Below are positions 49,900 to 61,672 of a stretch of DNA of 64,000 bases, in pieces (position 1 is the stretch's first letter; the number at the start of each line of letters is the position of its first letter). The notes beneath the pieces were generated by a model. It was not told where the DNA came from. It searched no databases and saw nothing but the letters and a program-made list of their open reading frames with translations. Position numbers and translations under genes: made by a program. This DNA is from Ziziphus jujuba (lineage: Eukaryota > Streptophyta > Magnoliopsida > Rosales > Rhamnaceae), in NCBI RefSeq assembly GCF_031755915.1, contig NC_083388.1:5897501-5961500 (forward strand), written 5' to 3'.

Positions 49900-51451
49900 T
49901 TGTGTGATCCAATTACTTTCTATGACGCCAATCAGTTCGAGACAAGGAGAGAGGCCACGAAAACAGAAATCAATATGATAAATAAAAACAAAACTTGAAA
50001 ATTGGTGAACAAACCCCAAGGCAAAAAGGCCATTGGAGTTAAATGGGTCTTTAGGACCAAGGTCAATGTAGATGGTACAATAAATAAGCATAAAGCAAGA
50101 TTGGTAGTTAAAGGTTTTGTGCAGCAACCTGATATTGATTATGGAGATACGTTTGCACCAGTTGCAAGACATGAAACAATCAGATTTCTACTAGCACTTG
50201 CCGCTCAAAAAGGCTAGAAAGTTTACCATTTAGATATGAAATCTGCATTTCTAAATGATTACCTACAAGAAGAAGTATATGTTGAACAACCTGAAGGCTT
50301 TGTTGTTCAAGAAAAGGAAGACAAAGTTTATAAATTGCATAAGGCTTTTTATGGCTTGAAAAAGCTCCTAGAGCTTGGTATAGCAGAATTGACTCATACC
50401 TTGTTGGAAAAGGATTAAAAGGAGTGAGAATGAGCCTACTATGTACGTGAAGTCAGGTTCAAATGATGAAAAATTGATTGTTTCTCTATATGTTGATGAC
50501 TTGTTTGTTACAAAAGGAGATTCACAAAGTGTGTTGGAGTTTAAATCTGAAATGCAAAAGGTGTTTAAAATATCAGATTTAGGAGTGATGAACTACTTTC
50601 TTGGCATGGAGATATATCAATTTAGTCATGGCATTTTCTTATCCCAAAAGAAGTATGTTGTGGAATTACTCAAAAAGTTTGACATGGATAAGTGTAATCC
50701 AGTTGACACTCCAATGGTTTACAATCAAAAATTTGAACTCGAAGATGGTGCTGCCAAGATTGAAGTTTCAACCTATAGAAGCCTTATTGGAAGTTTTCTG
50801 TATTTATGTGCTTCTACACCTGACATTATGTTTTCTGTGAATTTGCTTTCCAGATTTATGCATGCTCCATCACATATGCATTATTCTACAGCTAAAAGAG
50901 TGCTAAGGTACATTAGAGGCACCATAGACTATGGTGTTTGGTTTTTAAAGCAAGAAGAAGACAAGTTGATGGGCTATGTTGATAGTGATTGGGCTGGAAG
51001 CATGGAGGATTCAAAAAGTACTTCAAAATACTTATTTTCTCTTGGTTCAGGTCCTTTTTCATGGAGCTCACAAAAACAAGGTTCGATTGCTCAATCCACA
51101 GCTGAAGCTGAATATATTGCTGCTGGAGCTGCTTCAAATCAAGCTTTATGGCTAAGGAAGTTGCTTGTTGATTTAAATGAGAGGCAAGAACAAGCTACCA
51201 CTATATACTGTGACAACAAGTCTGCAATTTCCATTGGTGAAAATCCAGGTCAACATAGAAGAACAAAGCATATTCCAGTCAAATATCATGCTGTGAGAGA
51301 AGCTGAAAGAAATGGTAAAGTGAAGCTGATTCATTGCAGTTCTAAGGTCCAGTTTGCTGATATTTTGACAAAAGCTTTTCCAAGAAACAGGTTTGAAACA
51401 TTAAGAAATGATCTTAGTGTTTCTAGCAAAAGTGCCAAGGAGGAGTGTTAG
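49900..51451 (+). pseudogene. Copia-2 reverse transcriptase and RNase H, broken
   Basis: RT words occur in order: [48 protein letters not shown], then the catalytic YVDD near 50490 and the integrity motif DLGVMNYFLGMEI. A stop lies near 50217 and a frameshift near 50365-50440. RNase H from about 50970 is open to the end (DSDWAGS, STAEAEYIAA, YCDNKSAI, RTKHI). The last codon and the TAG stop (51449-51451) lie within the start of the 3' LTR. Confidence 0.92.
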
Positions 51452-51737
51452 TGTAATGTCACTTTTGTTGCTGTTATAAATTGCTTTGTAATGATTAGTT
51501 ACTGTACTTTCAATTTTTGATAAAAACATTGTTGCATTAGGTAGCCAAAGTATGGCTTGTCTTTTGTCAATATGATTACTGCAGTAGTAGGTGAAAATTA
51601 GGTGGTTTACTATTTTTGAAAACTTGTGGCTATATGTTCTATCCAAAATGAATGAGGGCGCACACCACACCAGTTTAAGTTTCTTTCTCTTTTTTTTTTT
51701 TTTTTGTTGTGTTTTTTGTTCAAAAAATCCTAATACT

Positions 51738-52375
51738 TTTATAATCTGGGGTTTGGGATGTAGTAACCAGAATAGCTTGACTGAAAAGCTTAACTTCCAT
51801 TGCTTTTCTAGCAACTTCTTTAGCCAGCATGGTTTGACCAACACCTCCCATCCCATACAATGCAATCATATTAACAATGGGATCTCTCAGTGCCTCCATT
51901 ACCATCCTCAAAGTTGACATTCTCACTTCAAACTCCTCATAACCTTTGTTTCTGATTGAACTTTGAAGGGTAGAAAGGTAAGAAACCTTCTGACCAAACC
52001 CGTCTGTAGCTTGAATTTCACTGGTAATGCTCTGTACCATCTTCTTTACGTTTTTGCTCAGCCGATGTCACCAAATGAAACATTTAAACACCTCGTATTT
52101 GCTCGGCATTCATCTTTTAGAAAATTTATAGCCTCCTCAGTGACCCCATTTGCTCTGCTAAGCCACTGTTGAATTGCAGTAAAGATTTCTTCATCGTTTC
52201 TCATGGCCTCGTCCACAAAACGTTGAAGCTGGTCTTTCATAGTCCCCAACTGTTAAGCTTTGTTCTTGAGGTTGTCTATATAGCTTTTATAGGAAAAAAC
52301 ATAGGCAATTTGTCGACCAATTGATGCCACTGTTTATTCACCAATTTTTTCAACAATTGCAAACACAACCTCCAT
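51738..52375 (-). pseudogene. NLR-B exon 1, 5' part (CC to just after P-loop)
   Basis: The start codon is kept (MEVVFAIVEKIGE) but codon 14 is TAA where NLR-A has Tyr, and a second TAA precedes QLGTMKDQL. A short deletion after LNVSFGDIG removes the stretch matching NLR-A residues 106-113. The P-loop reads GMGGVGQT, with the nucleotide-binding Lys replaced by Gln. The sequence breaks after PDYKS, at the copia-2 insertion. Confidence 0.9.
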
Positions 52376-53515
52376 TTATAATTCTAAACCTTTATTTCCT
52401 TGTCTTTTTTCACCTCCCTACCTCTGTTAGGTACTGTAGCTCTCTATGTCTCCGCTATTCAACTTCTTTTCTTTCTTCTTTTTTTTTTCTTTTTTGTTTT
52501 TTTTGTTTTGTTTTTCATTTTCACAAAAACAAGGGAAAAAGAATGTGACAGCAAAAGAAACAAAATGATGCTGATCCATTAGTGTAGATAAAAATATGGA
52601 AAAATAAATGAGAATGAATCTATGGATTACACAACAATTTTTTTTTTCTTCTTTTTGGACTTTTTCAAGTAGTCTTTAGCAAAACAAAAACAGATCTAAG
52701 TGCACAAGTGCTTTTTTCAGGTTTTCAAACAAACAACAAATCAACAGCAAGGAAACTGAAAATCAAGAAAAATAAAAATAAAAAAGGTAAAGTACATATG
52801 CAATTATATACTGAAAGGGGAGAGGAGCTGCTTGCCTGCAAATAATTCACTCAATTCGATCACAGAGCAATCAAAGATAGTCAACGCTAGCTAGCTGATG
52901 TATGAATATTGGATATGAAAGCTGTTGAATAATAGTGGTAAAGTGATAGCTTTGAACACTACTTTAATGGATGGTAAAGTATCATTTCTTTCCTAAAAGG
53001 GAATCCTAAAATATCCTACAACACTGGTTTAAATTTAATACTATATCTTTAATCAAGATGGTATGGTCCCATTCCTTTTAATTAATTCATTTCATCTTAT
53101 GCTTTCCACCTTAATCCAATGTACGAGTCTTTTGAATAATTCTCCACAATTTTAAAAAGTTACTTGTATTGTGGGTGGGGTAATACATGTGCACCAATTA
53201 TTTTTTATTTTTTGGACATATATGATCCCCATTTTGAGATGCAGCCAGATAAATAAAATAATGCATAGAGACAGCCTGTGTGTTGGGGCAGCTGACCGCA
53301 CGCTGATTTTGAAATTTTCAAAGAGTATATATTTTCAAATTTTATAATTTTGCCCCTTAAACATGAGTTAGTTACCCATGCACTGTCCGTTTGTAATTGT
53401 ACTTTTAATTTTTGAAACTGGGACGTTAACGGACCGTTGGATTAATTTAAAGAGTTGAAAGACCAATTATAATGTTGAGGGCCCAAAGTTAAGAGGCAGA
53501 GCTTTACCATCTCTG
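52376..53515 (-). promoter_or_regulatory. 5' flank of NLR-B, copy of the NLR-A flank
   Basis: It is colinear with 14873-16080, with scattered small indels, ending near TAACCATCTCTG/TTTTATAA at 53505-53520. It presumably holds a former promoter. The duplication boundary lies at or just beyond 53515, since the following sequence no longer matches. Confidence 0.55.
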
Positions 53516-54595
53516 TTTTATAATTTTTATTACTATTATTTTTTAGAAATATTTTATTTATACTTATGAAATTTGGTTTAAATATAAAAACATCTTTTAG
53601 ATTTCTAATAGTATCATCTATACCCTTTGAAAGGGTTTAAATTACCTTTATATATTTATTTAACTAAATTACTTTCAACATTCATTTTATTTCTTTTCTT
53701 ACAATAATTAATTCAAAATTTCAAAATTTTGTTAATCTATATTTTAATTGATTTTATTTAAACTAAATGATAAGTTTTCAATATGAAAAAAAAAAAAACC
53801 TATGTGGTGATTTTAATAAATTAATTTTTCTTTTTTTTAAACCAAGTGATAATTTGTCAAATATATTTTACTAAATGTATTTAACTAAGTATATTATAAT
53901 TTTTCAAATATATTTATAAATATATAACTTACTAAAGAAAGCTTATGTAATTAAAATTATTATATAATTTTTTTTATAAAACATGGAAAAAAAATTTATC
54001 ACATAATTTAAATAAAAATTAATTAAAAATATTATAAAAAACTTTAAAGTTTTCATATCAATTATTGTGAAAAATAAAAAATTAAAAAATTAAAAGTAAT
54101 TTAACTTAAATAAGAGTATAAAAATAATTTAGATTCTTTCAATTAATATAAATGATATTGTTAAAAACTTTAAGGATATGTTTTTTTTTACATATTTAGT
54201 CCAAATCTCTAAATGAAATATTGCTTTATTTTTTTGTTCTTATTTGTTTTTCATATTCCCTTCACTTTGCTTTTCCTTGGAATTGCACATGCATGTTTAT
54301 GTGCAGTGTCATTCCCAGTCCCCACTTGTCCCTTGCTCACGGGCTCTTATATATGCACCTTTGGTTTACTTCTCTTTCCACCTCGGACATGTCGTCTTGG
54401 GAAGACCTATCCTCTACAACTCATTTTACTTTTACCTGTAATCGGATCTGTCTTTTATATGCTTGGGCCTTGGAATACAAACAAAATACTGTCCAGTGTT
54501 AGTTTTCAGTGTTTGGCCAACCAGGGAGTGCCATATTTTTGTTTGAGAATATTATTCATAACCAGATAATCATGCTCATTCATCAAAGATAACAA
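53516..54595. other. A+T-rich stretch, no gene recognised
   Basis: It consists of runs of A and T with one more balanced part at 54260-54560. The open frames in the latter have no recognisable domain, three frames are open at once, and I did not call them. Confidence 0.5.
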
Positions 54596-57030
54596 AAAAT
54601 AAATAATTAATTTTTGTAGCTTGTGCTTGGTTGCATTAATATCACTCTTCTAAAGATGCTAGCTGTTTTGGTTTGTGATATTCAATGAATCGAAGATACT
54701 AATCTATATATATTATTGATCCCAAATGATTTTTTTTTCCCCCTCTATTTCTATTGTCATTGCCTCCGCAAAAGAAAATCTGCATCTCAGGGGCACATCG
54801 ACTCCCAACTTCTTTTTCTGAACATGGAAATTTGATTATACTATATCCAGAGTAAACTCTTTATCAAACTAGCTAAATGGTGGGAAGCCCAAATCTTCAA
54901 GTTGCTAAATAAAAGTTCACCATTGGTGTCATTCACCTACTACATTTGCAGGTTTTTCGATTCACTCTCTTGCAGTATGCTATGCTTAGTCTTGTAGCTG
55001 CTGAGGAAATTAATTAATTTATCAATACTTTCAAATTTAGCGAGGACATTGAGGATGAAACTTAGCTGATTAAACTGCCACATTAGTTCTTGATGTGTAA
55101 AATTCACTCGCAAGTATACGAATCGTTTTCAAGTAATAAAGTAGAAAACTAGGGTTGTCATACCCAAGGGATTAAGAATTAAGTACCAAAGATAATTAGG
55201 TTTTGATAATATTTGAACTAAAATTTAAGATGGCAATTGAAAATAAATAAACTAAATTAAACAAAAGCAATCAATTAAAATTAGATCAATTTCAAGTAAA
55301 GAGAGAGTTAAATTAATAATTATGAATACTAGGGCACTTGATTTCACCACTAACTATTCCAATTTAATTACTTAAATATGTGAATTTAATTAACTAGTAA
55401 TTTTGTTAACCACACTTAATCACAAAATTAATCAAAAGTAGTTTCCACTCACAATTGATAATATTCACCTAACCTAATTTATTCCTTCCGGCCTATAAAT
55501 TAAATCATGCAAATTCATCAAGCATAGATTAAGCAAATAATATGGCATGAGACATAACTATTTTCCAATCAATTATGCATTCATGTAAATCATTGGAGAT
55601 CCATAATATTATCCTTTTCCAAGCTCAAATATTGTTAAAATCATTCATTCCTTCCGACCTATGAAAGCATTAAGCATACCAATGATTTATTAATAAAACA
55701 CATTACTAATTAAATAAAACTCAACATATATTAAAATAATTAAACCTTCACAGTTAGGGCTACATCATAGCCCTAGCTATGAAAATTAGTTCATGCAAAA
55801 AATAAATTCAACATCCATAATTATTAAAAATAATAAGATTCAAGAGAAAGGAAAAGAGAATAAAAACTATTGAAGAAATTCTCCTCCAAGAGCTCTCAAA
55901 GTCATAGCCTTCTTCTCTAGGCAAGCCCATGTCTCTATGCCTCCTCCAAGCTCTCCAATTAATCTTCTAAAACTCTAAAACTTTAAAACTCTAGAACTCT
56001 TAAGAGAATCTTAGAAACTCCCAAAATTTGGTTTGTTTCTATTTAAGCCTCCTAAAAGCTCTTAAATAACTCTCTAAACTTGTATATCTCCTTTCAATGT
56101 GGTGGGGGCTATATATATAGGACCTTGGAAACCTTTTTCTCTCTTTATTTTCAATGTGGGAGTCTTGTAAGATACCTTTTTTAGGCCATGAAGAGGGTTG
56201 GACAAATTTCATGTGTAAAAAGGAAACTTGATATTACTTGCTCTCCAATACTTTTCTTTTATCAAATTCCTCCTAAAAAAATAGTTAATTAGTCTAATTT
56301 ACCTTTAATGAAGCATGTGACATGACATGTGCCTCATTAATGATAAATTAACCAATTATTAACACTTGTTTTTATCTTGGCCCTCAAATTACCTTGATTC
56401 CCTCTTTTGATCAATGGTAGAGATTTAACTAGAATATTCCTTTTTATAAATTCCAAACTTTAAATGATGATAACTCTTTACACGTACCTCAAAATTCAAA
56501 AATAACGGGACATTTGAAATCCTCAGATCGTGATGATGCATATGACATCCACTTCCACCATGAAATTCTCGATAGAATCTTTACGGAATCTTCAAGGTAT
56601 CTTTTTGGAATCTTTTTAATGCTTAGTCCGTTCGAGCTTAATCTTGCTTCCCGCCATAATTCGACCCAAGGAATCCATCTTTATGGTTGTTTTCTTAAAA
56701 TTCCTCCTCTTTCACCTAGATTAAGAAAAATACATAATTAAGTATTTTTCCATAACAAACTAACATAAACTAACAAATATTAAGCTATAAATATGGTATA
56801 AAATTATCAATATTTTAGACCTAACAGTTCTCAAAGTCTAGAAGGCTGTTTCCTTATGGACTTCTGTATTAGATTCATCAACTTAACAATTCTATAAAAT
56901 TTTCAGCTCTTCTAAAACAACCAGGAATACCTATCAAATGATTATTAGAATGTTAAGTAAAATAGTTAAATACACCTTCTTAGCTTTAAAAAAAAATAAT
57001 AATAATAAGGTTAAAATTCAGGTTAAAAGC
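54596..57030 (-). pseudogene. Second copy of the NLR-C terminal remnant
   Basis: It is colinear with 22990-23980: for example TCACTCTTCTAAAGATGCTA at 54642 against the same motif at 23044, and CTGCATCTCAGGGGCA at 54780 against 23411. Minus-strand K-S-D-I-N-A-T echoes the C-terminal motif of the family, with a stop before it. A 1736-bp element (55091-56826) interrupts this copy only, and TRIM-3 interrupts the other copy only. Confidence 0.6.
55091..56826. mobile_element. Solo-LTR-like element, 1736 bp
   Basis: It starts TGATGTGTAAAATTCACT and ends GACCTAACA, with a perfect 5-bp duplication GTTCT (55086-55090, 56827-56831). The start resembles widespread plant LTR ends with a CTCGCAAGTATACGAATCG-like motif. 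There is no primer site, coding sequence or second LTR, so a solo LTR is the simplest reading. The paralogue near 23713 has the unoccupied site. Confidence 0.85.
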
Positions 57031-57781
57031 TTCAGGGTATACTACAAGAATCGCAATGATAGACGACATAATTAATGCGTCGCACAAAATAAAAACCGAC
57101 GTTTTATGAAACATCACCTAATATCCTGTTGCTAAAACTATAAGACAAAAGGCGACGTATTAATAATGTCGCTTAATATTAAAGAAAAGCTGACGTTGTA
57201 CAAAATGCATCGCTAAAAGTTTAAAGAAAAGCCGACAGAGTTAAAATACATTGCCTATTTTTTGAGTTTTTAGCGACGCTTTTTCAAATGTGTCGCCTAT
57301 TTTTTGAGTTTTTATCGACTTTTATATTAATTTTTAACGACGCTTTTTTGTAATGCGGCCCCTTTTTTTAAAAAAATTGCTTATTTTAATTTTGTGAAAA
57401 TTGATTAAAATAGTAAAAATATAAAATAATTAAAATACAAAAAAAATTAAAACTAGCTTCATCCAAAATTATTAGAATACAAAATTTAAAATAAACATTT
57501 TCATAACAAAATAATTATCAAATAAATTAAATATTATTTCATGAAATATTTTTACAATTTGGTAAACTGCTGTATATGCAAAAGCAAAAGCAATATTAAT
57601 TAAACTTCCATGAATGCATAGTCATTGAGATGGAAGTTAACATCTTCTTGTTGATGATATTACACCCTCATACTGCATATGGAAAAATTAAAAAAAATTA
57701 TTAACACTTATGCAAAATAAATAAATGTTAATTATCATTAATAAGTAATTTAGTGAATGAAAATTTAAAGAATATTACCAT

Positions 57782-58198
57782 TGTTGATACGAACCTAGGA
57801 CAACCTGCTCTTAAACCCGTATTATATTAGCCCGGATCTTAATTAAGTTCAAGTTCTAATGGAATTGACCTCAACCCCTAACCAACCTGTGATTAGAAAC
57901 CTTGGTATAATGTAGACGCCACAATAGGGGATGGAAAACCTATTAATAAGTCAAGCTAAAACAACCAATTCTCTAATGGTCTTTTAGGTGTTCTCAAAGA
58001 ACAAAGAGATAATTAATCTCACAAGTATTTACTCAATCAAATCAAAGTTTATTCTTATTGATAACTAAGCCTTTAAATAAGCTTTGAAAAGACAACTTAA
58101 AAACCCTAGAACATAAAGAAAACTGGCCACCACACATAAACAAACCTAGTTGGTCGAAACTACACTTCCTTTCGTAATCTAAGTTTGATTAATTAATT
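57782..58198 (-). mobile_element. Retroelement fragment, left part
   Basis: A sharp change of character occurs near 57782 (TGTTGATACGAACCTAGG). Together with 60921-61672 it seems to be one inserted fragment, later split by the solo LTR at 58199. I found no target duplication, so the limits are uncertain. Confidence 0.4.
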
Positions 58199-60920
58199 TG
58201 TAACACCCCATCCCGAAGTACACCGGAAATTTTCTAACTTTGACGGAGGTTGACCGTTGACCGTTGACCAATGGATTAAAAGTTGACTTTTTGTTTCGGT
58301 TGGAATTCTAGGTTGACTGAGGTACCATTATGGAGTACACGTTGGCACGAGTTCGTAGACTAGTAGCACGTTGAAAACGGAGCTACGGTTTGAAAGTTAT
58401 GGGCAAAACAAGTCGAGGTGCAAACTGTCCAAAAGGTGTCGGGAGTTGACTTTTTCTTGTTATGTAATTTTGTTTTGACTTTTGTATAGTTATAAAGTAC
58501 TCGTCGATACGAGTTCATAGACTAGCGGCAGGCTCAAATTGGACATCTGGTTAAAAAGTTATGGATGTTTGAAGTTCGCCGGATACCGTAATATTTTATT
58601 ATATCTGGCTTAAGTGCACAGTAACGCCACGTGTCAACACCTGAATGGTCCACGTGGTGAACAGTGTCACCCACAGTGGCTTTTATTTGGCAAAAGCACC
58701 GAGGAGGAGAGAGAAAGAGAGAGAAGAGAGAGAGAGGGAGAGAGAGAACGATCGGCCGCCAGAAATCGTCCAATTTTCCGGCCGACCCTTGCCACACGCG
58801 CCAGCCACCGGTGAAGCCCAGTCCCCCGCGACCCAACCTCCAATTTTCCCGGCCAGTTGCCACCGGATGCGCCCAAATCGGGCCGGTGAAGTCGGCTGCG
58901 GCTGGGTAAGTTTTTCCTGCGATTCTCGCCGTTTCCGGCCAACCCAGCTCGACCCATACCTCTATTCCACCATTTTCGACCCCTCTAAATCCATTTCCGG
59001 GGTTAGATTGCCCAAAATCCCCACCGTTTGAGAGATCTTTTAAGTTTAAATTCGGCCAAAGCTTTCCGACCAAATTCCGGCCACCGCCGGTCAAATTGAA
59101 CTCAATGGAGGCCGGTAATACGATTCTCGTTCCACAAGCTTCGATTCGGTATATTATTCGACAATTTTGGATATTGTTTGTGTTTGACCCGGTACCCGAC
59201 CCCCCGGGTACCGAGTATTATTTACCCGAATAAAATATTAATTTATTTGACTGTGTGTGAATTGTGTTCTAGGAGCACGAGTGAGCGTGGAATTGATCCC
59301 ATAGAGGATCTTAGGTTAATTGCGTGCTCCAGGTGAGTGACCCACCTTTGAAAATGTTTTGGGGTAATTAATTATATTTATTTGGTGTTAATTGATATCT
59401 GCAATTATGCTCATGTGGTGTATTTTAAATATAATCGGGAAAAAAATATTATTTTATATATATATATTTTTCCATTGATGCTAAACGGAATTTTGGGTCA
59501 TTAAGAAATTCCCAATTATTATTTTAATGTGATTTAATTGTATTTATTATACATGAGCAAGTATTTTCATTAATTAATTGTGTTTGGATTTTAATATTAT
59601 TTTTGGGCATAATTGGTTTAAATATTTTGTGAAAATATTTGTTTAATTGGTGGTTTAATTTTTATAATTATGCCCATGGTATTTTATTTGTTGAACCTCG
59701 TGTTACGAGAAAAACTATTGTTTTATTGTTATCGATGGTATCGTACCAGGTCTGTTAAAGGAAAATATGTGGGATGGTAAATGTGAAAATTGGTATATTT
59801 CTCACGGTGATTTTGGAAAAAGGGTACGATTGTAATTAATTTAGTAATTATTTTAGACGCACTCATACAGTATTGGTGTTCTGGTATATATGTGGTTTAG
59901 CGCGCAAGTATTATGTCTCCCGTGAGTTGCCATTGGACCTAGGGCAGGCAAGTCTTATATATTGCGCATCAGCCGCCCCCCTCCTTGGCCGGGATGACGG
60001 TTTCAGCAGCGGTACTGTCGGGACGCCGAAGTGCCGTTTACAAGTTTCTCTCTTTAATCTCCCCGTCAGTCGGTGCTCGGGACGCTGGGTATCGGAGGGC
60101 ATCACTGGTATATGGTGTGGTGCGTCAAGTAGAAATTTTTCGGATAGAAATTTCAAACCCCAAAGTGTTCAAAAATTATTTATGATAATTTATTACATCT
60201 TATTTATATTTGGGCTATTTATTTATTGTTTATTAAATTAATTGATCCCTTGGTTTTCGGGAAGTACAAATATCGGATTTTGTGAAAATGTTTTAAAAGG
60301 GGAACATTTCCAACTGAGTGAATAGTGAGTATTTTGGGAGAAAATATTACTTCAATTGTTTATTATTATTTATTTACGTAATTGTTGGTATTAATTAAAT
60401 TTCTTTATTTGTTATATTAATAATATTAAAGGTGTTCAGTAGATAGGGTCACTCATTGAGATGATTAGCATCTCACGTTTTTAAATTCCATTCCCCTAGG
60501 TCCAGGTTAGGAGACGTTGATCGTCCGGGACGAGCCCGACGTCTCAATTCGTTGCCGAAAGTACAAGAAGTATTTCTTCCATTTTTCCTCTCCATCTTGT
60601 ATTACTTCTTTATCTGTCATTGTATAAATTCCACATTCATTTGTATGATACTCTGTATACTGTATTGGACATGTAGTTATTATTTATGCACTTATTGCTG
60701 TTGTTATTTGAAGTGCTGTAAAATTGTGGAATCAATTTGTAGTTTTGTGGGAGGAATAAGGGGATGTTTATAGAAGTGTGTTTTCAGTGTAGGGAATTTT
60801 TGGTAAGTCCTACCCTTAGGGGAGGTGCTGTCGGATTTTCCGTTGAAAGGTTCGGTGGTATTTCCCTAGGATCAGCACTTGTCTAGGGTTCCGGGGAGGA
60901 ATCTTGGACGGGTCCTGACA
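58199..60920 (+). mobile_element. Solo-LTR-like element C (2722 bp)
   Basis: It starts TGTAACACCCC and ends GGGTCCTGACA. It is an inverted relative of elements A and B: the stretch near 58205-58440 is the complement of 43160-43404, and GGTGAGTGACCCACC at 59331 is the complement of 42089-42103. The flanks AATTT (58194-58198) and AATTC (60921-60925) are a 5-bp duplication with one change. It has no primer site or coding sequence. The GC-rich open frames at 58534-59094 have no domain. Confidence 0.85.
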
Positions 60921-61672
60921 AATTCCTTTATATTAAATTAGGAATTAATTAAATCTACAATGGAAAGAATAAAATAAAAACCCTCCTAAAGTTATTTGTC
61001 TAGAAAATAAATAAATAAAAGCCAAAAAGTAATGGTAGTTTCCTAAAACAAAAAGTAAAAATAAATTAGGAAACTAAAAATGCTAGCCTTTTGATCAAGT
61101 TGACTTTGATCAATCTTTGACCTCTTTGAGCTCCAAATCAGCTTCTAGATGCTTTGTAGGATGCTAAATAAGCTAAATATGAAGTCCCACACGTTTCCCA
61201 TGCTTGGAAAAATAAGAAAAGGCTAATACGGTAAAATACAGTAAAGCCAGCAAGCAATACAAATTCGGCCAAATTGTTGATGCTGTCCGTACAAGCCCTT
61301 TTTTATTGCATTTGATGCTGCTTTAACTTGATTCCATGACCTCTTAGGCATATGTATTGAACCCATAAAGCATTGGAACCATTTCATGCTTCCCGGAATC
61401 CAAAAATGTACCAAAATCGTCACCCGGGTCCGTACCAGTCTCCAGCACTTGTCAGCAAAACAGGTCTTGGTTCTTTGGTCATGATCATTCCTTCTTGATT
61501 ATGATTTATCCTTTGAATAAGCACAGCAAGGTTATCCTTGAACTTCTTGGCTTGTGCTCTAGTGATTGGTCCCACTTTCATCCGTAACGGATCGGCACCC
61601 CAGCGGGTTGTCGGTTGTACAGGTTCGGGCGGATTCGCATCAATTGTTCTTAAAATTTGACGAGACACATTT
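60921..61672 (-). mobile_element. Retroelement fragment, right part, with a short coding relic
   Basis: The minus-strand frame 61668-61420 reads MSRQILRTIDANPPEP..., with GPITRAQAKKFKDNLAVLI. G-P-I/M-T-R-x-x-A-K motifs are common in plant Ty3/gypsy polyproteins, so this is probably a piece of such an element. The frame is only 82 residues and no catalytic domain is present. Confidence 0.45.

Larger units (their letters stand above)
46681..51732 (+). mobile_element. Copia-2: full-length but inactivated Ty1/copia retrotransposon
   Basis: The 5' LTR is 46681-46961 and the 3' LTR 51446-51732; by eye they differ at about 19 positions (about 7%). A primer-binding site TGGTATCAGAGC lies at 46964-46975 and a purine tract AAGGAGGAG precedes the 3' LTR. 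The 5-bp duplication ATACT flanks the element (46676-46680, 51733-51737) inside NLR-B exon 1. Gene order gag-protease-integrase-RT-RNase H marks it as copia. It lies antisense to the receptor. NLR-A carries the unoccupied site near 14200. Confidence 0.95.
26398..52375 (-). pseudogene. NLR-B: duplicated CNL receptor, broken and heavily interrupted
   Basis: This is a paralogue of NLR-A with surviving parts at 52375-51738 and 46675-44593 (exon 1), 33782-33301 (cassette B), and 33218-32789, 32134-31788 and 26548-26398 (terminal exon). Lesions include in-frame stops in the CC region, P-loop Lys changed to Gln, frameshifts, a lost splice acceptor and four separate transposon disruptions. It lacks the two C cassettes and their introns (the equivalent of about 3965-11395 in NLR-A). 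It cannot make a receptor. Its decay is recent enough that most exons still align along their length. Confidence 0.85.

Noticed and set aside
23342..51732. GCTCTGATACCA / TGGTATCAGAGC matches as tRNA genes
   Set aside because: Each is only a 12-13-base primer-binding site next to an LTR; no cloverleaf surrounds them.
54213..54569. Plus-strand open frame of 118 codons, hydrophobic
   Set aside because: Three overlapping frames are open over the same stretch, composition is Leu/Phe/Cys-rich as expected from T-rich DNA, and no domain is recognisable.
58534..59094. 186-codon minus-strand open frame
   Set aside because: It lies in the GC-rich part of solo LTR C and has no conserved domain.
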